This document shows positions 1 through 6,039 of a stretch of DNA of 13,075 nucleotides, one piece after another. The position numbers were made by a program, and so were the translations under genes. Source of the stretch: Pseudomonadota bacterium (GTDB lineage Bacteria; Pseudomonadota; Alphaproteobacteria; Acetobacterales; Acetobacteraceae). Location: contig JAKAQU010000037.1 of the NCBI GenBank assembly GCA_021819535.1, forward strand, positions 1 to 13,075. Reading direction: 5' to 3'. Under the pieces are notes generated by a model. The model saw only the letters and a program-made list of their open reading frames with translations, was not told where the DNA came from and ran no database searches. Numbering within the stretch: position 1 is the first letter of the stretch; each line of letters begins with the position of its first letter.

Positions 1-120
1 CCCGGCAATCGACGTCGCCGCTGACCACCGCGAGGGGTGCTCACTCTCATGCTCCAACAGCATCCGAACCGCACGGGCGCGGATCTCAGGAGAAAATTTG
101 TTCGTCGTCTTGCTCGTCAT
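1..120 (-). CDS. IS3-family transposase OrfA, N-terminal fragment
   Basis: Minus-strand reading frame starting at the ATG complementary to 118-120 and open to the window edge, giving 40 residues. It begins MTSKTTNKFSPEIRARAVRM, followed by an acidic stretch (LLEHESEH) and PSRWSAVTSIAG. This is the usual opening of OrfA proteins of IS3-family elements, where the helix-turn-helix that binds the IS ends lies in the N-terminal half. An AGGAT about 9 bases upstream of the ATG can serve as ribosome binding site. OrfA is normally joined to OrfB, the DDE integrase, by programmed -1 frameshifting; OrfB would lie to the left of the window. The gene is cut by the window edge, with no sign of damage in the visible part. 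Confidence 0.8.
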   Translation of the reverse strand, partial: MTSKTTNKFSPEIRARAVRMLLEHESEHPSRWSAATSIAG

Positions 121-171
121 CGCTCTATCCTACTTGGAAGTTAGAGCCTCCGACAAACCCGGGGCGGTTCA
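1..171 (-). mobile_element. IS3-family insertion sequence, one terminal part (runs off the left edge)
   Basis: The block holds the first 40 codons of an IS3-type OrfA on the minus strand plus about 50 bp of leader. The leader ends at 171, reading outward on the minus strand as TGAACCGCCCCGGG; the TG terminus fits an IS3-family inverted repeat. Immediately to the right, codons of an ABC transporter resume in the middle of a conserved motif, which places the insertion boundary at about 171/172. The rest of the element and its other end lie outside the window, so neither the target-site duplication nor completeness can be judged. The family call rests on the OrfA N-terminus and the terminus, from memory of related elements. 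Confidence 0.8.
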
Positions 172-2160
172 ATCCTCGACGAGCCGACCGCGCCGCTCGA
201 TCAAGAAGCGACCGATACGCTCTTCGGCCGCATCCGCGACGTCGTGGCGCGCGGAACCACGGTCATCTACATCAGCCACAGACTGGCGGAATTGCGTCAG
301 ATCGCCCAGAGGGTGACGGTGCTGCGTGACGGAAAGGTTCGCGGCGTCGCGCGGGTCGACGAGATCAGCGACGCCGAGTTGCTCAAACTGATCGTTGGCC
401 GGGCGCTCGTTTCCGCTTTTCCTCCAAAGCCGCAAACGCGCACAGAAGAGATTGAATTCCTAGTCGAGGGGTTGAGCGGCGATAAGTTTCACGACGTCAG
501 TTTCGCGTGTCCGCGCGGCGAGATCCTTGGCATTGCGGGCGTCGCCGGCAACGGACAGTCGGAACTCATGCGGGCGTTGGCGGGTCTGCAGCCCGCACAC
601 GGTGCGATGCGACTGAAGGGTCGAAAGATCAGCTCACTCGGCCTCCTGGGTCAGGCCGCCTTCATGCCGTCCGACCGGCATACCGAGGGTCTCGCGGGCA
701 GCCTGACGGTGCGTGAGAACGCCACCTTCGCCGCGCTCGACAAATTCGTTTCTCATGGGATTCTCAGCCGCCGCGAGGAAGAGCGCCAGGTGAGGAGGAC
801 GTTCCAATCGCTCGCGGTGAAGACCGCCGGCCTGGAATCGCCAATCCTGTCACTCTCGGGCGGCAACCAGCAGAAGGTGGTGATGGCGCGAGCGTTGCTC
901 TCGGCGCCCCAGCTCATCGTAGCTGACGAGCCGACGCAGGGCGTCGATGTCGGCGCGCGGTTCGAGATCTACCGCATCCTGCGTGAAGTTTCGAATTCTG
1001 GGACACCGGTGATCGTAAACTCGTCCGACGCCGCCGAGCTGGAGGGCCTCTGCGATCAGGTCGTCGTCATGTCGCGCGGGCGCGTCGCCGCGACCTTGCG
1101 CGGCGAGGACGTTGCCGAGGCCAAGATCGTAGCGGCGGCGGTGCACGCCGAAACCCATATCGCAGATCGCGCACGCGGTGCGGGCCTAGCGAGCGGCTCT
1201 GGCGGGTTCAGGCACTTCTTGCAGTCCGACAACGCGCCGACTGTGCCGCTCGCGCTGGTGACGTTCCTGCTTGGGCTCTATGTTTTCAGCCAAAACGCCA
1301 ATTTCTTTTCTGCTTTCAACATCTCGAATATCCTGATGCTGACGACGGCGCTGGGCTTTATCGCGATTGGACAGACAATAGCCGTCTTGATGGGAGGCAT
1401 CGACCTGTCAGTCGGTCCCCTCGCCGGTTTCCTCGTCGTCGTCGCTTCGTTCTTCATCAACGAAGACAAATCCGCCTCGACGATCGCCGCGGGCTTTGCG
1501 CTGATGTTCGTGGGCGCGTTGGTCGTAGGGGCCGTCAATGGTCTTCTGATCCGCTTCGCCAATTTTACCGCCATCGCGGCGACCCTGGCGACTTACATCG
1601 GCCTGCAGGGCATGAGCTTCCTGCTGCGCGACGGCCCCGGCGGCTATATCGACAGCGGCGTCGTCAGCGTGTTGAGTTGGCAGGCTGGACCGATCCCGGT
1701 GGCCTTCGTTGCGCTCGTCGCGTTCGCGCTCTTCGGCGAGTTCGCGTTGCGCAGAACCCGTCCCGGCTGGCAGTTGCGCGCGGCGGGGTCCGAGGAAGGG
1801 GCGGCGCGCCGGGTCGGAATTCGCGTCGATCGCACATTCGTCGCCGGCTATGTCGCGTCGTCGCTGATGACGGCGTTCGGCGCGATCATGCTCATGGTGC
1901 AGATCGGTGTTGGTGACCCGCGTCAGGGCGCGAGCTACACCTTGTCGAGCATCACCGCCGTCGTGCTCGGCGGAACGAGCCTGCGCGGCGGTCGCGGCAC
2001 GTTCATCGGGACGGTGCTAGGCGCGGTGCTGCTGACCGAGGTGTTGAATGCGGTCTCCTTCCTCAACCTGACCGAGACCTACCAATATGTGTTTCAGGGA
2101 TCCCTGATCCTCGTTGCGGCGTTGATCTATTCATTTGTCCGCCGACGCGCGCCGGCCTGA
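172..2160 (+). pseudogene. Sugar ABC transporter, fused ATPase-permease, 5' end removed by IS insertion
   Basis: The open frame gives 662 residues from the IS junction to TGA. It starts inside the first Walker B motif (ILDEPTAPLDQ) and continues through the H-loop (YISHRLAEL). The second nucleotide-binding domain follows: a degenerate P-loop (GVAGNGQSEL), signature LSGGNQQKVVMARAL and Walker B VADEPTQGVD. This two-domain ATPase is of the RbsA/XylG/MglA type. From about residue 355 it turns into a hydrophobic permease domain of the RbsC type, with the diagnostic GQTIAVLMGGIDLSVG segment and several membrane spans. The natural product would import a pentose, hexose or similar sugar across the inner membrane using a periplasmic binding protein, which is not in the window. 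The first Walker A and everything before it are missing. The IS closes the frame with a TAG at 142-144, so a functional transporter is unlikely. Internal GTG/ATG restarts could still express the permease half. Confidence 0.85.
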
Positions 2161-2483
2161 CACTCATCACGCCGCAGCCAGTCGCCGGTGGCGGCGCTGC
2201 TCGGCATCGCGTCGAGGTCAAGGAGCCTGCGCAGGCCTTCATCCTTGCGCAACACCCGCTAATGCCGGCTATCTCACTCAAATGACGAGCTCTTTTCAGA
2301 ACACAAATCAGCCATAGCGGATTTGGGAAAGGGAGAAGAATTTTGGTCGATCCAGGGCGCCGATGCAGCTACCCGCGTGATAAAGCCGGGATAGCCATCC
2401 TCCCTCGGGTTGGTTAGCCTCTCCCTGTTCAGGTAAGATCGCGGCTCTGCGCGTAAGAGCCATCAGCGAGAGGAGACATACCC
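2161..2483. other. Intergenic region upstream of the monooxygenase operon
   Basis: These 323 bp hold no ORF I recognise. Short frames are open near 2161-2280, but their translations are Ala/Arg-rich and match no family I know. The last 60 bp carry a small dyad (2443-2461) and the ribosome binding site of the next gene. The promoter of the monooxygenase operon presumably lies here, but no convincing -35/-10 pair could be picked out. Confidence 0.5.
2443..2461. promoter_or_regulatory. Inverted repeat before the monooxygenase gene
   Basis: GGCTCT, then 7 bases, then AGAGCC: a perfect 6-bp dyad ending 10 bases before the AGGAG ribosome binding site. It could be a regulator half-site pair or a leader hairpin. 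The arms are short enough to occur by chance in GC-rich DNA. Confidence 0.25.
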
Positions 2484-4142
2484 GTGTCAGCGATACGGCA
2501 AGCTTCGGCGCCCGCCATCCCCTATGACGCGATCATCATCGGCGCCGGCTTCTCCGGCCTCTACCAGTTGCATAAACTGCGCGACGGGCTCGGCCTCAAG
2601 GTCAGGGTGCTGGAGGCCGGGGGCGGCGTGGGCGGCACTTGGTACTGGAACCGCTACCCGGGCGCGCGCTGCGATTCGGAGAGTTTTTCCTATTCTTATT
2701 CCTTCTCCAAGGAATTGGAGCAGGAATGGGAGTGGAGCGAGCGCTATCCCAGCCATGAGGAAATCCGCTGCTATCTCAATCATGTCGCCGACCGTTTCGG
2801 TCTGCGGCAGGACATCCAGCTCAATACCCGCGTCAAGGGCGCCGCGTTCGATTCGTCCCGCGATCTCTGGACCGTGACCACTGAGAGCCGCGAAAGCTTC
2901 GTCACCCGTTTCCTCATCACCGCCGTTGGCTGTATTTCCACCGCTAATGTCCCCGACATACCCGGGCGGGACAGCTTCTCCGGGCAATGGTACCATACCG
3001 GGCGCTGGCCGCATGAAGGCGTGGATTTCACCGGCAAGCGGGTGGGATTGATCGGCACCGGCTCGACCGGCATCCAGGCCGCGCCGGTGATCGCGGAATC
3101 CGCTGCCCATCTCACCGTGTTTCAACGCACCGCCAATTTCAGCATCCCGGCCCGCAACGCGCCGCTCACGCCGGAATTCATCCGCGAGATCAAATCCAAC
3201 TACCCCGCTTTGCGGGACATTATGCGCAGCACGACCAACGGCCACCCCTTCGCCATCAGCCAGGATTCGGCGCTCGCGGTGCCGGAGGAGGAGCGGCGCG
3301 CGCGGTATGAACGCGCCTGGGAAGTGGGGGGATTGCGCTTCCGCGCCGAGTTCAGCGACCTCCTGTCCGACAAGGCGGCCAATGACACGGCGGTCGAGTT
3401 CATCCACGACAAGATCCGCGCGATCGTCAAGGACCCCGCAATCGCGGAGAAGCTGATCCCCCGCGACCATCCCTTCGCCACCAAGCGCCCGCCGGTGGAC
3501 ACAGACTATTTCGAGACCTTCAACCGCGACAATGTCCGGCTGGTGGACGTCAAGGCGGACCCGATCGAAGCGATCGTCCCCGAGGGCATCCTCCTGAAGA
3601 GCGGGGGAATCGTCCCGCTCGACATCATCGTCTTCGCCACCGGCTACGACGCCCTCACCGGCAGCCTGCTCGCCATGGATATTCGCGGCGCTGACGGCCA
3701 CAGCCTGCGCGAGGATTGGGCGGCAGGGCCATGCACCTATCTCGGGCTGCAAGCGCCGCATTTTCCCAATATGTTCATCATCACCGGCCCGGGCAGCCCC
3801 TCCGTCCTGTGTAACATGCCGGTGCCGATCGAGCAGCATGTCAACTGGATCACCGAGTGCATCGCCTATATGGACGCGAAGGGCTATTCGCGCATCGAAA
3901 CAGGCGAGCAAGAGGCCAAGGCCTGGGTCGCGCATGTGAACGAGGCGGCCAACGCCACCCTGCTGCCCCTGGCGGGCAGTAGCTGGTATCTCGGCGCCAA
4001 TATTCCCGGCAAGCCGCGCGTCTTCATGCCCTATGCGGGGGGCATGGCGCGTTACGCCGCACTTTGCGCGGAGGTGGCGCAAGCCGACTATCGCGGCTTC
4101 CGGTTCTTGAGCGGCCAGACCCAGCGGCGGCAAAGCCTGTAG
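2484..4142 (+). CDS. Baeyer-Villiger monooxygenase (FAD/NADPH flavoprotein)
   Basis: A 552-residue class B flavoprotein monooxygenase predicted to insert one oxygen atom from O2 next to a ketone carbonyl, giving an ester or lactone, with NADPH as reductant. Domains in order: FAD-binding Rossmann motif GAGFSG at residues 20-25; conserved YPGARCD with the active-site Asp at 64; the Baeyer-Villiger fingerprint FxGxxxHTxxW exactly matched at 165-175; NADPH Rossmann motif GTGSTG at 191-196; the catalytic Arg-equivalent in ATKR at 335; and the FATGYD motif at 384-389. Length is typical of cyclohexanone and phenylacetone monooxygenases. Start: GTG at 2484, eight bases after AGGAG (2471-2475), leading directly into the FAD domain. 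The ester hydrolase gene follows after 3 bases, so the two are probably co-transcribed. The substrate cannot be told from sequence alone. Confidence 0.93.
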   Translation: MSAIRQASAPAIPYDAIIIGAGFSGLYQLHKLRDGLGLKVRVLEAGGGVGGTWYWNRYPGARCDSESFSYSYSFSKELEQEWEWSERYPSHEEIRCYLNHVADRFGLRQDIQLNTRVKGAAFDSSRDLWTVTTESRESFVTRFLITAVGCISTANVPDIPGRDSFSGQWYHTGRWPHEGVDFTGKRVGLIGTGSTGIQAAPVIAESAAHLTVFQRTANFSIPARNAPLTPEFIREIKSNYPALRDIMRSTTNGHPFAISQDSALAVPEEERRARYERAWEVGGLRFRAEFSDLLSDKAANDTAVEFIHDKIRAIVKDPAIAEKLIPRDHPFATKRPPVDTDYFETFNRDNVRLVDVKADPIEAIVPEGILLKSGGIVPLDIIVFATGYDALTGSLLAMDIRGADGHSLREDWAAGPCTYLGLQAPHFPNMFIITGPGSPSVLCNMPVPIEQHVNWITECIAYMDAKGYSRIETGEQEAKAWVAHVNEAANATLLPLAGSSWYLGANIPGKPRVFMPYAGGMARYAALCAEVAQADYRGFRFLSGQTQRRQSL

Positions 4143-4145
4143 GAG

Positions 4146-5114
4146 ATGCCGGTGCGCGCCCTCCATCCGGACGTCTTGCGGCTGATCGCCATGACGCGGG
4201 CAGCGCAGATCGCGCCGCTCGACGCTCTGCCGCCCGCGGAAGCGCGGCGCAATTACGCCCTCCGCCGTGATCTGGTGCAGCCGCCGCCGCCGCCCATCGC
4301 CGTCAGGCGAGAGCTGACGATGCCGGGGCCGGGCGGGGAGTTGCGCCTACGCCTCTACCGCAATGCGGCGGAGGATGGCCCGCCTCTACCGGGCCTCGTC
4401 TATTTCCATGGCGGCGGTTGGGTGCTGGGCGATCTCGACAGCCATGAGGGCTTATGCCGCCAGCTGGCGCGCGTCGCCGGCTGCGTGGTGCTCTCGGTGG
4501 ATTACCGCCTGGCGCCGGAACACCCTTTCCCCGCGGCGGTCGAAGATGTCGCCGCCGCCTTCCGCTGGGCCGCCGCCGAGGCCGGGACGCTCGGCATCGA
4601 CCCCAGCCGCTTAGCCGTGGGCGGCGACAGCGCGGGGGGCAATCTCGCGGCGGTGGTTGCGCAAATGGCGCGGGACGGCGCCCTGCCACCCTGCGATTTC
4701 CAGCTCTTGATCTATCCGGCGACTGATCTGGCGGCGGACACGCCGAGCTATGCCCGCGTGCCGGAGGATATGCCGCTCTCGGGCCGCATCATGCGCTGGT
4801 TCATCAACCAGTACACGCCCGACCCCGCCCTCCGCGCCGACCCGCGCGCCTCGCCCGCGCGGGCAGTGAGCCTGGCCGGCGCCGCCCCTGCCCTAGTGCT
4901 GACCTGCGGCGAGGACCCGCTCTGCGATGAGGGGCGGGCCTATGCCGACCGGCTGGAGGCGGAGGGGGTAGCGGTCACCGCGCTGCATCTCGCCGACCAG
5001 GTCCACGGCATTCTCACCATGGGGCGGCTGATCTCGGCGGTCTCGGGCGTGGTGGATTTCTGCGGCGCGACCCTGCGCCAGCATTGGGCGGGCAAGGAAA
5101 CGCCGGCGGCCTGA
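4146..5114 (+). CDS. Alpha/beta hydrolase, HSL-family esterase/lactonase
   Basis: A 322-residue cytoplasmic esterase of the hormone-sensitive-lipase (alpha/beta hydrolase fold-3) family. Visible motifs: oxyanion-hole HGGGW at residues 88-92, nucleophile elbow GDSAG with Ser162, acidic residue Asp257 in EDPLCDEG, and catalytic His287 in DQVHG. There is no signal peptide; the N-terminal cap region ends in a Pro-rich stretch near residue 46. The ATG lies 3 bases after the monooxygenase stop, with the AGGAG spanning that stop as a closely spaced ribosome binding site. An alternative ATG at 4191 would shorten the cap by 15 residues. Placed after a Baeyer-Villiger monooxygenase, it most likely hydrolyses the ester or lactone that enzyme makes, yielding an alcohol or hydroxy acid. 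That pairing is inferred from context; family members also act on unrelated short-chain esters. Confidence 0.9.
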   Translation: MPVRALHPDVLRLIAMTRAAQIAPLDALPPAEARRNYALRRDLVQPPPPPIAVRRELTMPGPGGELRLRLYRNAAEDGPPLPGLVYFHGGGWVLGDLDSHEGLCRQLARVAGCVVLSVDYRLAPEHPFPAAVEDVAAAFRWAAAEAGTLGIDPSRLAVGGDSAGGNLAAVVAQMARDGALPPCDFQLLIYPATDLAADTPSYARVPEDMPLSGRIMRWFINQYTPDPALRADPRASPARAVSLAGAAPALVLTCGEDPLCDEGRAYADRLEAEGVAVTALHLADQVHGILTMGRLISAVSGVVDFCGATLRQHWAGKETPAA

Positions 5115-5122
5115 AAAGAAGC

Positions 5123-5269
5123 TCAGACGCGCAGGAGCCTGGCGACGCGGCGAGGCAGCAGATGCTGGGCGAACCAGCGGCAGGCGGGTTTCGCCGCTTT
5201 GTCGAAATCCTTCCCATACGCGTCGAAATGCCCGCCCTTGAGCACCACGAGTTCCTTCGGGTGTAAATT
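5123..5269 (-). pseudogene. C-terminal remnant of another alpha/beta hydrolase
   Basis: On the minus strand, an in-frame stretch of about 48 codons ends in TGA (complement of 5123-5125). It reads HPKELVVLKGGHFDAYGKDF and then a basic tail with CRWFAQHLLPRRVARLL. The ELVVLKGGHFDAY segment looks like the final strand and catalytic His (GGHFDAY) of peptidase S15/dienelactone-hydrolase-type alpha/beta hydrolases. The rest of such a protein, including the nucleophile elbow, is missing: the frame runs upstream directly into the direct repeats at 5275-5324. It converges tail to tail with the intact esterase, 8 bp apart. I read it as a gene truncated by insertion and deletion at about 5270. It is not a duplicate of the upstream esterase, whose C-terminus differs. 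Confidence 0.6.
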
Positions 5270-5274
5270 CGCGC

Positions 5275-5326
5275 GCAATAGTGACCCCCTGAGGGGCGTT
5301 TTTCGCGTCCAATAATGACCCCCTCT
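5275..5326. repeat. Paired direct repeats resembling an IS21-family end
   Basis: CAATAGTGACCCCCT (5276-5290) and CAATAATGACCCCCT (5310-5324) differ at one base and are spaced 34 bp start to start. Each is preceded by a similar CGCG-containing stretch. Multiple tandem terminal repeats with GGGGGTCA-type cores are characteristic of IS21-family ends. No istA or istB gene is present in the window, so this would be a solitary end left after deletion. It lies exactly where the truncated hydrolase frame stops resembling its family. Confidence 0.5.
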
Positions 5327-5361
5327 ACCGCTACGTTTTGGGCTCCCTTTCCCTATGCCGG

Positions 5362-5391
5362 CGTCGGCCGGATCGCCCGCTCAGGCCGACG
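5362..5391. repeat. 8-bp inverted repeat between the IS-like end and the orphan ORF
   Basis: CGTCGGCC at 5362-5369 and GGCCGACG at 5384-5391 form a perfect 8-bp stem with a 14-base loop. It lies just downstream of the stop of the minus-strand ORF at 5402-5635. No T-run follows on either strand, so it is not a standard terminator, though it could stabilise a transcript 3' end. Confidence 0.35.
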
Positions 5392-5401
5392 GTATTGCGA
5401 A

Positions 5402-5635
5402 TCAGGCAGGCGTGTCGTTTGGCCCCCGCTGCTGATGGCGGCGGATCGCGGTGATCTCGGCGAGGAGTGGTCGTTCGAGGAGGTAACGCTCGGAGAACAG
5501 GTCGTCTTCGTCGATTGCCTCATGTGCGCCTTCGCGTGCCTTGATGGCGAGAAGCTGACGCTGATAGTTCCATTCATAGAGCGCGGTGGACTGATCGAGG
5601 CCTTCATAACATTGCAGCCGGGGATCGTGCGGCAT
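5402..5635 (-). CDS. Small hypothetical protein, 77 residues
   Basis: Minus-strand ORF starting MPHDPRLQCYEGLDQSTALY, with a mixed, charged composition (EWNYQRQLLAIKAREG, EAIDEDDLFSERYLLERPLL) that looks like a soluble, helical, acidic protein and not a GC-driven shadow frame. No family is recognised, and no signal peptide or membrane segment is seen. It is divergent from the XRE gene across an AT-rich 146-bp intergenic region that could hold promoters for both. No good ribosome binding site precedes the ATG, which lowers confidence. A plus-strand ORF (5315-5665) covers the same DNA but starts inside the IS-like repeat and has no plausible start. The gene could be accessory cargo or a remnant linked to the adjacent mobile-element scar. 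Confidence 0.45.
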   Translation of the reverse strand: MPHDPRLQCYEGLDQSTALYEWNYQRQLLAIKAREGAHEAIDEDDLFSERYLLERPLLAEITAIRRHQQRGPNDTPA

Positions 5636-5655
5636 GGCGCGGTTTGGTGGGTCTG

Positions 5656-5671
5656 GTATTTATAAAAATAC
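5656..5671. promoter_or_regulatory. AT-rich palindrome upstream of the orphan ORF
   Basis: GTATTTATAAAAATAC: 6-bp perfect arms around ATAA, 21 bases before the ATG of the minus-strand ORF. On the minus strand the TATAAATAC core could act as a -10 element, so the dyad may overlap that gene's promoter. It is one of the few AT-rich spots in a GC-rich window. Confidence 0.35.
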
Positions 5672-5703
5672 TATTTTTCTCTTTTTATCGACCAGCGACC
5701 GTC

Positions 5704-5732
5704 TTGCCCTTCCCGCTGTCAGCCTATATAAA
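5704..5732 (+). promoter_or_regulatory. Predicted promoter of the xre-hyf operon
   Basis: TTGCCC (5704-5709) and TATAAA (5727-5732) are separated by 17 bases, a sigma-70-like arrangement pointing at the XRE gene. Its start codon lies about 50 bases downstream of the -10. A second possible -10, TATAAT at 5750-5755, has no matching -35 at the right distance. This is the only convincing promoter upstream of the seven-gene operon. Confidence 0.45.
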
Positions 5733-5743
5733 TACATGCCAGG

Positions 5744-5758
5744 ATCATATATAATGAT
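5744..5758. promoter_or_regulatory. Dyad, candidate operator for the XRE protein
   Basis: ATCAT-ATATA-ATGAT: perfect 5-bp arms around an AT core, overlapping the second possible -10 and lying 24 bases before the XRE start codon. Small XRE proteins usually bind such dyads and repress their own promoter. Binding by this protein is inferred only from position and symmetry. Confidence 0.35.
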
Positions 5759-5781
5759 GCTTTAAACATGATGATTGCCAG

Positions 5782-6039
5782 ATGATCACGGCCGGGCAGA
5801 TGCGTGCCGCGCGCGCGTTGTTGCAGATTGACCAGCGCCAGCTTGCCGAGATTTCCGGCCTTTCGCTGCCCACCATCCAGCGCATGGAGGCGAGCGAGGG
5901 GGTCATTCGCGGCAATATCGAATCGCTGGAAAAACTTATCCGGGCGCTCAATGCCGCCGGGATCGAGCTGATCGGTGAAGGGGCGGCGAGTACCGGCGGC
6001 GGGCGCGGGGTGCGGTTTTCCGGGGCACACACGGCATGA
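5782..6039 (+). CDS. Small XRE-family helix-turn-helix DNA-binding protein
   Basis: An 85-residue protein that is essentially one Cro/C1-type domain. Helix-turn-helix residues are about 18-37 (QRQLAEISGLSLPTIQRMEA), preceded by a conserved RAARALL helix and followed by a LEKLIRALNAAGIEL segment and a Gly-rich GVRF tail typical of short stand-alone XRE proteins. There is no ligand or peptidase domain. The start is the only in-frame ATG; no clear Shine-Dalgarno sequence precedes it. Its stop codon overlaps the start of the hyfB homologue (ATGA, 6036-6039), so it is co-transcribed and probably translationally coupled with the membrane complex. It is most likely the operon's local regulator, perhaps binding the dyad at 5744-5758. 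An antitoxin role is possible for such proteins, but no toxin gene is adjacent. Confidence 0.85.
   Translation: MITAGQMRAARALLQIDQRQLAEISGLSLPTIQRMEASEGVIRGNIESLEKLIRALNAAGIELIGEGAASTGGGRGVRFSGAHTA

Noticed and set aside
2162..2283. Possible coding remnant (frame starting TLITPQPVAGGG and ending at a TGA near 2283)
   Set aside because: It is an open frame of only about 40 codons with no family resemblance; open frames this short are common in such GC-rich DNA.
2487..4166. 559-codon open frame on the minus strand, opposite the monooxygenase
   Set aside because: Its translation is His/Asp/Gly-rich with no known motif and mirrors the exactly matched Baeyer-Villiger enzyme codon for codon; it is a shadow frame of GC-rich DNA.
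5315..5665. 116-codon plus-strand frame opposite the 77-residue ORF
   Set aside because: It begins inside the IS21-like repeat, lacks a ribosome binding site, and its sequence looks less protein-like than the minus-strand frame.
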